A stretch of 64,000 nucleotides of DNA, taken from NCBI RefSeq assembly GCF_037975245.1, contig NC_092563.1:13630001-13694000 (forward strand). The letters run 5' to 3'. The DNA is from Apostichopus japonicus (lineage: Eukaryota > Echinodermata > Holothuroidea > Aspidochirotida > Stichopodidae). Position 1 is the first letter of the stretch. The number at the start of each line of letters is the position of its first letter. Under the pieces are notes generated by a model. That model worked only from the letters and a program-made list of their open reading frames with translations, ran no database searches and was not told the origin of the DNA. The translations under genes were made by a program, and so were the position numbers. Of this stretch, positions 37,811 to 49,989 are shown one piece after another.

Positions 37811-40402
37811 CAACAACGTGGTTTAGTAAGTTTTTCTTTGGTGGCATGGAGGGGGTTGGGTAGGGTGAGAGGAGAGGGTCGACAGGGCAAGGAGAGCCGG
37901 TTGCTGATAAGTAAATGTAGAAGTTGAAAAAGATGGATTTAATGTAGAAGTCATATTGTACGTGTTAATTTAACGTTGTTGCGAAAATCCGTTACGTCTA
38001 CTTAATACAACGTTCCCCTATGACATTAGTCTATCTTAAAATAAACAATACTGAACCTCTACAGGAATTCGTAACCACGTATCTAGGTTCATTTATCCAT
38101 TACGATATTAATTAATATTTCCGAATGCGGTTCAATGATGCTATGTAATCGTTCCCGACCCCACATCGCCCGGCTCTAACGTCCCAGCTCTGCCCAGACC
38201 TCGATATTTACGACATTGTGTATGAAATTGTTCAGGAAGTTAATTTGCATGGCATGATTTGATGGATACTCTCTGGTATAAAGTGTGGATCCTTATAATG
38301 CTCAGTAACCATTATATTGACAGGCACCGTGCAGCCTTTAATGATGTATCGCAAAGTCCTGCATCGTTGGTGTGTTGAAAGTGTTATTATTTATCAAGTC
38401 TAAAGTACTAACGTATCCTTTCTTTTTATTCTTCCTATGTTCTGCACCCCAGTGCACCCCACATGACGTCATTAGAACGCATCATGATTAACATGATAAA
38501 TATATTAATTTGTTTTGTAAATGGCCTGTTTATGAAACATTCTACTGTTTATTTTCAATAATATTCACCGATCGAGACATTTTGTCCTTCCCGATCAATT
38601 TTAAAGACATTAATAAATGAATTTTTCCAACTTACTATTAAAAGCATACAACTAGTATTGATTTGATATTTCACGACACACATTGTGCGATTTGAAAATA
38701 CATTAACATCAATAATGACGAATTTCGTTTTATATCCATCAATTCATATACTAATGCGAAAACACATGATTCAGTTTCCAGATTGTCAAACATGAATATA
38801 AACTTTCCATTTGCACATCAATCGAATTGCATACTGTCATTGGCAAAATCGAGTGTTAATGAACAATTATCTTAGCTATGGTTCTGTAAAATAAACTTCC
38901 GTGATAAATCATAAACAATTTTATTGCTTAGATTTATGTAATAGCATAATTTTTTATTCCGTTTTCATGAAAATGTGAACACATGCACTTGCAACAAAAA
39001 AAGTTCCAGTGGCATAATCTATTAAATCGGAACTCTTATGAAGCACACAGATTTCGGAAAATGGTGTGCAATTCTTCATTTTCAAGTTAGTGTATTACGT
39101 AAAATGTCTCCGAAAAAACTGTATAAGTATCCTTCAAACGTCTTGGAAGCTTTGCACTATACTATCCCCTTAAATGGAATGTGAAATTGTTCTTACGATC
39201 ACAGCCACATTCGTAATATCCAACCCAACCTCGTGTGAATCCTTAAATTTAAACTAGAAAACAACTGTGCCAATGTTCAAGTGTTTCCAAGTTATACTTT
39301 ACTATGTGGCTCCTTCTTTTTATGTTTTTATTATTAACTTTATAATTATGTTATTTAATCCTTCCAGTATACATATAACATTTATAAAGAGGAGTCATAT
39401 AACACGTCAACAAGAAGATTAACTCATATAAATAGGGGGCAAAGGTTACGATGGTAGGATATCAATTAAATACATCTACACATACAAAAGATAATATATA
39501 AAACGATATATATGTATTGCTTCTTTGAATTGAATCGTTCTGTTTCATTTATTAAGCTTATATTCTTTATTACGTGATATTTAGGGTTGAGCGATATTAT
39601 TTCATAGAATAACGATATCAATACGGAGACAGAAATTCCCCTTCCCATTACCAGAATCTTTCAAGCTGGTAATGATTCAAATATAAAAACCTTCAACAAT
39701 TTTATATGTATGGAAGATCGATAAACGTTACAAGAATTATCCACCGTAAAATGTTATATTAACATGTTAACATTTTAAATTAAACAAAACTGTAAGCAAA
39801 CTGCTACTCCACTAAAGAGCCAGTGTGTAAGAGAATGTGTCAAAGTAAGTTGGCCTGAATATATATGTGAAAAGTTTATCAGAATACTAAGAATTATATC
39901 AGCATGAGGATTATTTCAATGTGAACTTTATCAGTAACGATACTACTTTTTTATAACAATTCAATGTCAGTAATATGATCCCTTAAAGAAATGAAATCAA
40001 CATATGAGGAATCATATACCAATGTTAATAATATCCTCAGCATGTTAAGAATAGCATCAGTATATTAGGAATAATAACTGGCACAGTTTAACATATAACC
40101 GAGAATTAAAATCGTGTGTATCACATTGCTATATGAATTTCTTTATGTTATAGAAATAAAATCATGTTTCATTGTATACAAATGATATCATCAATGTATT
40201 TCTGTTGTTGTCATTGTATGTTGTCGTGAAGTTTTAATGTAATCTATTTGGCTCCGTTGGTGTCGCCTTTGGTAACGTGCGTGGGTGATGTTTACAGGTT
40301 TATTTACAGCCAACCATGCAAACTGTCTTTCTGCGTACCTTTGTATTATATGCATACCTGAAATGCGATATTTGAATGTTTGGTATCTGTTTTGTAAGTG
40401 CC

Positions 40403-40552
40403 GCTCTCTCCACCTCTCTCCACCTCCACCTCTCTCTCTCTCTCGTTGACCAACACACAAACGCACACAATAAATGTGTCACTAAGCCTCTCCCCCCCCC
40501 CACCTCTCTCTCTTCCACACTGTCTATCACACATACACACACGCAAACACTA
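40403..40552 (+). repeat. CT-rich then CA-rich simple sequence
   Basis: Runs of ctctctccacctc and (ct)n, then a C run and (ca)-rich stretches. Long frames across it on either strand are low-complexity artefacts. Confidence 0.85.
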
Positions 40553-41246
40553 ACTGTGTCATTATCCACATAGAGTTTTCCGGTTAATGTGTTAAAGCTA
40601 CAATTAATTAACCTTGTTTTTAATCGGTCAAAACTTTGGAAGCTACCGCATTTTAGTTAGTATACCGTTTTTGCTGCCAATTTTGAAAAAACTAAAATCA
40701 CTGAAAACGTCTGAAAGAGGAATGAATCTTCCCTTAAAACCGAGAATTACATTTCAGAGCCACATATAATGGCCCCATGCATGGATGGTGGCGGGGGGGG
40801 GGTGAGGGGGGTTAGACCGAAGCGTTCCTGCAACGTTTCGTTCTCCTGTGACGTTTTCATGTATGCAGTGTTCTCTGATAGTGATTCAGTAATGCAAACA
40901 AGGCCACTAAAACATATTTTAAAACACATATGGGTGTCCAGTAGACAAAGCCGGTGGAAATTGCACCATCTTGAGATACTTCTAGATCTATTGTATTCAA
41001 TACTTTGAATTTTTCAGGGGGAAACTACTTGATATCATTAAAGATTCGTCATTTTATTGCTTCCGATGCAAAGGGACTGGGGCTGTGAGCGCATCAGTCG
41101 TTTGGTAGTTTGGTTTTGTGCCCAGGTTCGACTATTCCTTAAGATAAAAAATTGTCATTCATTGATTGCTGGAATTTTTTTCAAATGCTAAAATCAATTA
41201 AACCTATTTCAACTTCATACTACGGTATCTAAAGGTGACGTAATTA

Positions 41247-41690
41247 TGACGTTATTGTATGGTTGGCTCTACTTGGCCATGCTCTCTGTCTACGTATATG
41301 CATATGGCTCATTTTGGAATCACCGAATTGGGGTGGCGCTATTTTAATTCATTATATAAACAGTCAATGAAGTTCTGCGATGGCTTTGTAGGTTTCCTTA
41401 GACACAGGTTTAGGAGAAAAGCGCCCCAACGTGACACTTATTCACATATGCCGGACGCAAACTTTGGTTAGGATTCACGCACGTCACTGTCTGGTCGACC
41501 TCCGACCGACCCTCCTCGCATCTTCCCGGGTTCTTTTGCGACATCAACGGAGACCTGGCACGGGATCCTAGCCAACAGAAAAGCACCATACCTACGGCCG
41601 GAGCAGTATAGTTACCGACCTGCCTCATACCCTAAGACGATTTGCACAATTAGCAATGGTACTTCGCTTACACTGCTGCGCTATCAAATA
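41247..41690 (+). other. GC-richer, coding-looking stretch before copy B
   Basis: Locally much richer in G+C than its surroundings. One frame reads 70 codons from 41259, meets a single TAG at 41469-41471 and then stays open for another 70-odd codons. The minus strand is also open over 41410-41628. Family not recognised; may be a decayed gene or an unrecognised transposon. Confidence 0.25.
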
Positions 41691-43393
41691 TAGCTTCAGA
41701 ATTAATACTTAAAGATTCTCCGAAAAATAAGTCATGTCCACACCTGTTTCAGTGTGAATTCAACTCAAACTTAAAGGTTGCTGTTTTTTACCCCAAATAT
41801 GCTGGATATTCAAGTATGGTCACCTTTGGTCAAAATTCTCTTCTTTTTTATTATATCACAACCTTCGAGGAAACGTTCCTCACTGGGACATTCAGTCATC
41901 TTGTGTCTTCCTTACAAATGTCTGAGGACAATTGGAGAGTAAAGACCTGAAAACTTCTAGCAATTATAGCGTGCTATAATTTGGGGCATATACTGACTAT
42001 ACCTTTAACCTGATGATGGTATTGATTTTAGTGCCAACGCTGATAACATTCTACTATGAACATATGATAAGAAAAGGAGATCCTTGTGATACTATGGCAA
42101 CACACATTTACAAAATGACAGCTCCCAGAAACATCTCCTAAATTGGAATTTATCCTATACGGAATATGGGTTTCCTTATCTCGGGAAGCTGGTCATCCGA
42201 AAGAGCTCTATTATATAGTAAGCTTCATGTGGTAATTGGGTTTGTCTGGAGGCGGTAGAATCTGTCAGTCGGATATTTTAATGTAGAGCTAACGTGAACG
42301 CTGAGCGTCAGCTCTAAGTTTTGTTCCAATCAGGAAGAAAGGGCGACGGCTCTTTTGTTGCGAACGCAAGAAGCTTGGATTTGCATACCAAATTTAATAT
42401 TTCGCCTACCATTGAAACCCTTAAAAAACATGCAATGACATGCAAATTGCTGTTCAATGATCTATGGTTATCTCGACACATACTGTTGTGTTCGCAATGT
42501 TGTTGCTGTTTCTCAAAGTACCATAAGTTCGAACAATAAATATTAAACAATATAATGAAGTTTAATTGGCAACAACATATCATGTATCTAGCATTAAGGG
42601 AGGGGAGGGGGTAGGGCATAAGAAACACCGTTACGTTGTCTGCATAAAGAAAGGTGCGCTATTTCAAAATACAGAAAGTCCAGTGAATTCTCACGTTACA
42701 GCTAACAGTACACATGGATAGTAGGTTACTTTTATTCTGTTCAGCAATGCATTACCATATCTAAATGTAATCTCGTTTGAACTATACAAGGCGTGTATGT
42801 CCAGTTTGTTCTCACATTGCTTGAACACTACAGCGAATTACTGCTGGTGTGTATGTACGGTATGCGATACATCTATAAATAGTAGCAGCATAGCATACAT
42901 GGTGCGTCTCAAAGACAAAACAATATCTGTTGAATAGGTTTGGTGGTTGTTAAGTTCTTCACATGTAACAATCAATAATTGATCGGGTTGACTGAATTTA
43001 GACTGGCAACAAATATTTTGCCTCGTAATAACCCGTAAGTGCATGGAGAGGCTATGGTTTAATAGGCTGTATATAATATAAATTACATAGTCAGTGTTGA
43101 ATAAATATCTGTAATGCATGTCCACAGTGGTATCAGCCACGGGGCGCAAAAAGATTGTGGGAGGGGGGGGGGGGTGGGTCTAGTATGTTAAGTGTTCGAG
43201 GGGTGGTGTAAGGGAAGGCCTGTCCCCTCCCTATCTATGAGAATGTTTCGTAAAATGGAGGGTGCCTATATTTGCAAAATGGTACTAAATTGCAATGTTT
43301 GAAACAATGTTGAAGAATATTCGACTCTTCATGTTGTACCGTACGCATATGTTATATACTGTACAATACTTGTATAATATTCTGTCTGTCAAT

Positions 43394-43423
43394 GGGACGA
43401 GTAGGGGTAGGGTGGGGGGGGGG
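43394..43423 (+). other. Potential G-quadruplex run, copy B
   Basis: Same G-run pattern as 6630-6662 with a shorter terminal G tract. Confidence 0.5.
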
Positions 43424-43708
43424 TGTTGACCTCTTCACCCACTATTTTTTCTGAAGTATACTTGGTTTCAACCCTGGTATAAACATTGGAAAATTGTTCC
43501 AACTGGCTGCCGTATCACGATTCCTTGAAATCGATTAAACGGAGAACAGGTGTTGATAGGAGTGATTTGTATAAGAATGTGTGCTTGCATTGGGCAAATT
43601 TTGCAGTTTTAAAATGCAGCATATTCTGTCCACATTAAAGTTTATATATTATCAAGAAAGGAGGTATTTTTTGTCTGTCTGTGTGTGTGTGCGTTTGTTT
43701 TCTACCTG

Positions 43709-43745
43709 ACCGAGGACTTGAACAAAAGAATTCCAGGTCCTCGGT
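43709..43745 (+). repeat. Inverted repeat around gtcctcggt, copy B
   Basis: Stem arms identical to copy A (accgaggac and gtcctcggt). Confidence 0.6.
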
Positions 43746-44196
43746 TGTGATTTCTAAAGAATCACCACGTCCTCGGAAGAATTTCTATTGTATGGGGTAT
43801 TGTTAAGGTTAGGGTACGTGGATTTGAACAATGGAAAATACAATGGGGTCCTCGGTTGGAATGTAAAACCAACATGTGTGTGTGCTTTTTGTTTTTTTCC
43901 TCTTCGTCTTCTTGCTTTGGTCTCTTCATTTCCCTTAAATAGTTCAATTTATTCACAAAGAGACTCAGACAAATTCAGTGGTATATACTATCTTCAATAA
44001 TCTCATATTGATAATAATAACGCATATACCAAATATTTCCGAAGGTTTCAGAGAAAATTTGATAAACCCAAGTTAAGCTGCTTATCGTCTCAAATTAAAT
44101 GAAGCTACCTTTCAATTAGCCTCCCAACAAATCAGTGGCAGTCCCAGACCATTGAATATTGTCAGTTCTGTATTATCCCCATTTTCAGGGATACAC

Positions 44197-44364
44197 CCTT
44201 CAAGCCCATGTGACAGAGATCTTTGTGGAGAACTACTCCCTGAGACAGCTGAGAAACATCTTGTTCTGTGTGAGAGAAATCCTACTTTAAAAGATCTCTC
44301 TGGGAGCTGCTGTAAGTTTTTAAAGGCATTGAAGACTCGCTTCAAACCGCGTGCCGCGCTCTGA
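44197..44364 (+). other. Coding-like relic, copy B
   Basis: Counterpart of 7881-8050: PCDRDLCGELLPETAEKH ... to TGA 44362-44364, with one residue changed near the end (Pro in A, Phe in B). Confidence 0.3.
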
Positions 44365-45491
44365 AAAAGTTAAGTTTCCGTTGCTTGCAAGTGAAGTTTT
44401 CTTCTTGTCGCTACAAAATGCAGACAGTAATGAAACGTGATACCTTGTTATTTTTTATCTAGACCTGAGATGTCCATCGCTGCTTTGTACACTGTGTTGT
44501 GGGTATTGACCGTAGCTGTATGTATTGACTGTACACTAGTGTCGCATTACCGACGGTAGCAAGCTGTGTGTGTGTTTTATGGGATCGATGGTGGTGTTAA
44601 CACTTCTGTTACACCTCATTCGAAACTAGGTCAGATTACCGGCATGATACGTTTCTTTGTGCGCGAGTCTTCACTCCCTTTAAATATGTAATGTCATAGT
44701 GCCGCTAGAATCTGCAACCTTTCGGTTTCTTTTTTGTTTTCTAATTCCCTGTTTTTTAAGCTGAAATGTTAACAGGGTTGAAACTGAAACTCCCCTTGCT
44801 ATCATTAATTAATTAGGTCATGTTAAGAGCTTTAATAGTTAAGATCCGCAAAGCCGACTCCATCCATTACAGAAAATGAGAAAATAAAAATTGGAAACAA
44901 AAATATTACTTTGAAAAAAGCGCACAAACAAACATTGAATCCAAGTGGCTGGATGATGTCGTATATAGACTTGATCAAGTCTTCATCCTCGTGTTAGGGA
45001 AAACATTAAAATACTTGATATCGCCCAAATGGAGTTAAACAAATTCTTAGCTGTTTGTGGAAGCTGTTTTAAGACCATTTTTTACCTTTATCACAGACTA
45101 AAACTGATGGCAGGGTTCGTGTCTCTTGCGGTGTCTCTTAAAGAGGCCATTTCATAAAAAATCCAACTAATCGTGAGTAACTTCCTCTGAATCTATGAAA
45201 AATCTCTGTTCAAAACTATCCTCATCACCTTCATAACATCAAGGACTAATTAGATATTAACATTATATTAATCGCATCTGAAAACACACCTCTGAAAAAT
45301 GCAATTTCAAAACAAGACAACGATGACGTCATGTTAGGAACACAAATGCCAAGCCCAGGCATGTATCGGATCCGCGACGACCATACCGTCCTACATACAC
45401 GCACATTTACACTGAGAGAAAAACCACTGCATTACGCTATATCGTTAGAAACTTCAAGTTTGTTTGACAAAATGTAAAATATCCGAGAGAA

Positions 45492-45881
45492 ATGCCGGTC
45501 CGTTGTGTTGTTGGAAGCTGCAGAATTGTCATAACCCATGCAATTAGCCTTCATCGATGGCCGAAGGACGACAAAAACACGGCGATTATGACCAAGTTAG
45601 TGCACAACACCAGCGCCGATTTCACTGGGCCTAGTCAGTTTTCAGCTCCGTATGTAGCAAACACTTCACGGAAGCATTTTACGATCCCTCCTTTTCTTAT
45701 GAAATAAAACAAATGGGCTTTAACGGGTCGACATAAACGAGTCGTTCTTCTGTCAAGTAATCCACATTAAAAAATCCGAAGACCAGATCGGGGAACAGGA
45801 AACCTCCAGTAGGGCAAGTGGCGACCCTTTGGAGGGAGCGCAGCCGAGCACTAGTACTAGTAGTACTAGTATTAGCTTTAC
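45492..45881 (+). pseudogene. THAP-type zinc-finger domain relic, copy B
   Basis: Same relic as 9179-9567, including the one-base shift before CSEHF-like sequence. The first cysteine pair here has C-x4-C spacing, closer to the THAP consensus than in copy A. Confidence 0.75.
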
Positions 45882-45995
45882 TACACTGATGTCGCAAGAG
45901 ACGAAGAGATTTTGCTGTATCATCTAAATTAACACCCCTTCATTGCCCCATTGTGTAGTAATAAGCTATGAGGATAGCTTCAGAAGGGATGGGTT

Positions 45996-46535
45996 AAAGG
46001 AATTGCCTGGTGAAAGAGTTTGATACGTTGTACTAATAGTTCTTATTTTTCTCTTTCTAACCATGGGAAAATTTTCCCCATTCGATGTTTTCTTCTTGTA
46101 GAAATCTGGTTTTCAAATCCACCAGTTTCTCACCAAAAGCACCGTTTGTTCGAACGCATCAATTTGGTCAATGACGTAGTGCTTGCAGATAGGCAAAACG
46201 AGCGACTTGAAGTTAGCACTACCATTTCCGCAACAAATATACTCTAGCATGCAAACGCACAGGTGATTGCCTATCATTTCTTACGTACGTATTGCGATCG
46301 TACATATACAGTCTACTAAACCAAGTTGCTACGTATATAGCATTGCACACCAACGCTCAAACCACAGTTCATAAACCGGTCTTCAAAATCGCTGATATAA
46401 AATTCACGTAAAAGGAAGCATTTGTAAAGTATTTCGAACACCGAAAAGTGAAACATGGCGGAATCAATGACAGAGCAGGAAAGGCCTAAGGGTTACGATT
46501 TTGAACCAAGCATGTCAGAGGAACAGTACCGTGTG
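45996..46535 (+). repeat. Dispersed repeat with first-exon-like end, absent from copy A
   Basis: Starts ttaaaggaattgcctggtg and shares most of its length, at clearly lower identity, with 59711 to about 60225. Copy A lacks about 535 bp here. The sequence after the junction in A continues the same reading as in B, so a deletion in A is more likely than an insertion in B. Confidence 0.7.
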
Positions 46536-46580
46536 CAAAATCTGCAGTTCCCCAATTTATTTCTGGAAAATGCTGGGTCA
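46455..46580 (+). pseudogene. First-exon-like reading at end of the dispersed repeat
   Basis: ATG in a good context (gaaacATGGCGG) opens MAESMTEQERPKGYDFEPSM. The YxFEP motif resembles the start of invertebrate P2RX7-intracellular-domain-like proteins; this assignment is tentative. No good donor follows. In copy A the surviving part has a stop. Confidence 0.35.
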
Positions 46581-46673
46581 GTTAGTTATGGCCATAATTT
46601 CTTATTCGTATTCAGTAAAACCATTTTTGTGTTGGGGAGGGAGTGGGGTCATGGGGATGGGTCAAATAGGTAG

Positions 46674-47664
46674 TTAAAACGATTATACTCCAAAGGTTGT
46701 TTAAATCTCACAGCGATATACTTTAAACAGTCACAGAGCCAAAAATTCTCACAACGTAGTTAAAATCTTACATTATTGAACAAAGTTTATTCAATATCAG
46801 TTCTAGACAGTCATTCTGGACAATCTGAACAAGTCTGTGACTAAACCAACATTAACAACAATCATTGTATTATATTACATAAAAGTAAAACTGTTCTTTG
46901 CATAGACATTATCATTCTTAAATTACGCTAATGTAATTTGTGATATCAAAGCAGATTTAAAGAAAAACAACCTACATAGAAATTGTTGGCTTTAAGCCTA
47001 CAAAACAGATGCATATCCATCGCTATCAGTCGTTGTTGTGACAATTAATTAGAATAAACCAGAAGCAAATAGAATAAAGAGTAATTTAAACCAAGAAACA
47101 TTGCACGACGCAACTCACATGCAACAATGTTACCCACACACGACGACACGTACAACACTGACGCGCAACGTGAAACACAACATTAAAACAACCAAAGACC
47201 ATTAACAGGGTGTAGGCCTACTGTTGAGTTTCTGAAGAAAGATTGTAAAACAAACCATCGGCTGCTGAAGAAACAAAGTTTTAAAACTTCAAGAGTTGGC
47301 TGCCTTTATTGGTCTTTTTAATGACTTTCTGTCAAATATCATTGGTGATATGGATATTCGGCTTCCAGATTAAAGGTACAAAGCAAACATGTCTGGGAGG
47401 TAAATGCTCCTAAAAAGGTCAATGCCCGTTCACTTATGCACATATTATATGACATCAGGTCACGCCAATACATGTCTCAAAATGCTTCAAAATATGCCGT
47501 TTCTTTCATTGTTGATGTTGGGTCTGGAAAATAACTATTTCATCCTTAATTAAAAGTCTTGAATTTCAATATATCAGCACTGAGGGAACCCTGACGGATT
47601 GATAATCCAACACAATCGTAGAATAGAAATGGTGTTTCTGGAGGGATTTCTCAACCAAGGCTTC
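46674..47664. other. Unassigned DNA, copy B
   Basis: Counterpart of 9830-10829, no gene recognised. Confidence 0.5.
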
Positions 47665-47836
47665 CTATACAATTAAGTTTTCTCCTGGCAACTTGAATCC
47701 AGTGTAATGACCATTGGCTGGAAACCCACTTCTGATCCTTTGGACTACACGTGATGGTAGCACAACCCTGACGTGTCTTGCTAGGAACCCCCAGCACATT
47801 TGAACCTGTTGACCGTAGGCTATGTATCTGTACTGC
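47665..47836 (-). pseudogene. Orphan terminal exon, P2X7 intracellular-domain-like, copy B
   Basis: Acceptor CAG at 47837-47839, then QYRYIAYGQQVQMCWGF ... YTGFKLPGENLIV to the stop. Almost identical to copy A, with the frame kept open. No partner exons visible. Confidence 0.7.
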
Positions 47837-48117
47837 CTGAAAAAAAATGATGAAAGTTCAAAATGTATTAATGTTGGCCCAATGATGTCCACAATAACAA
47901 GCAGGGACACAATGTTCAGTTATGGTTACATTTGTTGTGAATTTACACCTTCCATGTTTCATGAAACATTCTCTTGTTTCAGACAATAGATTGCAAAACT
48001 CCAGGTCTAAGTACTAGCGTAGTAATAATGAGTATAAAATGACACATATGCCTACGTAACATGGCTGCATAATGCAGCTTACTTCCCCGAGCCAAACTTT
48101 CAGTATGCAACCAACCA

Positions 48118-48244
<127 letters not shown>

Positions 48245-48277
48245 CAGGGACGTAGCCAGGGGGAGCAGGGGGAGCGA
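48245..48277. mobile_element. hAT-like terminal fragment at the LINE edge, copy B
   Basis: cagggacgtagccaggggg as in copy A (11387). Confidence 0.4.
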
Positions 48278-49155
48278 GTTTCTGCTATTGTTAATCTTAT
48301 TACAATAGTATAATTTCTTTCACAAAATAATAATCTTGTTAAGTCTTTTCCGGTACATAGTATTGGTTGACCTACTGTTATTAGTATTGTTCTTTAGGTA
48401 GCGTCTATAGAGCAGATTTTTCCTCCTAATGGATTGTAAGATTCCATTTGTTATCCAAGGGTGTTTCTTTCTCCTCCCTTTTGTTTTACTGATGTTATGC
48501 AATAGAAAACAGGTATTGTACGTTGAATTAAATGAATCAAAGAAAGCATTTTAAGAAGTGTTAGCGTCAGGCTTAGTAAGCACTTCATCCCATGTTTTAC
48601 TTTTACTTTCAGAAATAAACTTATGAATATGCTTGCTTTAGATAAATCAATATTAAAATCTCCCATAATATAGGAACTGCAGTGGTCATTAGCGATGGTG
48701 CTAAGGATTAGCTGCATATTTAAATTGAAATCATCATTCGAACGGTTTGGAGGTCTGTATACACAACCAACGATAAGTTTGTCGTTACTTGGTGTACTCG
48801 TTTCAATGAATATAGCTTCAATAGAATTGTTTAAAATAGAAAACTCTTTACGATGTTTAAAATTTAAGTCATTATTTATAAAAAGGCAAACACCACCAAC
48901 CCTTCTTTCATTACGATGTTGTTCAATTAGTGTGCATTTGTCAATATTAATAAGAGGAGATATATCATCCGTAAACCAGGTTTCAGTGAAACCAATTATG
49001 CAAAATTCTTGATTTAACAAAGAGAAAAAAAGTAGCAATATCGGTAAAATGTTTCTTAATACTACGACTGTGATATGCACTTATGTGATGGTGAGTTAAT
49101 TGATAATTGATGTCATAGTTCTTACAAGACATTATTTTCGCTCATGCCTTCCGTA
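48278..49155 (-). pseudogene. LINE ORF2 5' part: endonuclease and linker, copy B
   Basis: Counterpart of 11419-12305: IIGFTETWFTDD, YRPPNRSNDDF, MGDFNIDLSK and the linker PWITNGILQSIRRKN. It shares the large lesion after GDFNIDLSK and the missing RT. Confidence 0.85.
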
Positions 49156-49708
49156 GAATTAGTGTTATATAGCATAATGGCAAGTCTACAGTAAAGTTTG
49201 ATTGCCATTTTCACTGTAATGAATTGTGTCGAATAGTGATTTCAGTTAGTTATTTTGCCTCCTTTATTAGCAGTTCCTGTCTGTCCTTTTTCCTTACGGC
49301 GGAAATGTAGGTTTTCTCGATCGCTGGTTGTGTGGTTTTCTTTTGTTGACTGGTTAACTTCTTCGGTACAGTGTAAACTTCGGTTGAAGCTGCTCTCTTC
49401 ATTCTTGTGTTTTCTGTAGCCGAGGATTGAGTTCTCGCAGGTTGGGAATTTAATGTTGTAAGTTAGGTCTTCCTTCTGCGTTTTTTCTTATTTATCTTCT
49501 GGTTTGGTCTGTTTGTTATTACTATTTTCACTATGTCTTTGCTTTGGTAAATTTTCGCTTTCTGTATCCATGACGATCGAAGTTTCACTTTCTCCTGTGT
49601 CTAAGTTCGATCTAGTGGCCTGATCTGTCACTTGACTGTCTTTTCTGGTGTCTCCTTTAAGGTCAGGTTGTTTTGAACTTCATTATTGTTCCCTTGATCG
49701 GATTCTCT

Positions 49709-49989
49709 TTATGTCTCATTGTCTTGCTGATCCTGCATGGTCTCTTGCTCGTAATCTTCTTCGTATTCAGTGCAGTTGAAGCTTTTGTGGCCAAAGCGAT
49801 GACAGTTAAAGCACTCTATTGTTGGGCATCTTGATTCGGAGTGTCCCAGCTCATCACATTGTTTACATCTATAGTTTGGGCAGTTTCTCATTAGATGATC
49901 CTCTCTCCCAAGCAATTGTTGCAAACCCTACTTTGGCCATTGTGTTTGAGTCTTATGTGAATGCCTCCAATAACAACAGCATATGGTAC
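49709..49989 (-). pseudogene. LINE ORF1 fragment with CCHC zinc knuckles, copy B
   Basis: Counterpart of 12830-13116 with knuckles CKQCDELGHSESRC and CFNCHRFGHKSFNC and the same frameshift. Confidence 0.75.

Larger units (their letters stand above)
34524..41246. other. Unassigned intergenic DNA between copies
   Basis: About 6.7 kb, AT-rich, without a convincing exon. Simple repeats: (TA)n 37783-37810, CT/CCACCTCT-rich 40403-40443, CA-rich 40452-40552, G run about 40795. No homology to copy A or B noticed. Confidence 0.5.
41855..44195. other. Gene-free DNA downstream of gene B (copy B)
   Basis: Counterpart of 5080-7880 without the MITE. Carries the conserved hairpin (43709-43745), the G-run cluster (43394-43423) and the empty MITE site ATTGTTAA (43799-43806). 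Confidence 0.6.

Noticed and set aside
40191-40573. Overlapping open frames on both strands rich in Arg/Glu or Ser/Leu
   Set aside because: Low-complexity CT and CA repeats.
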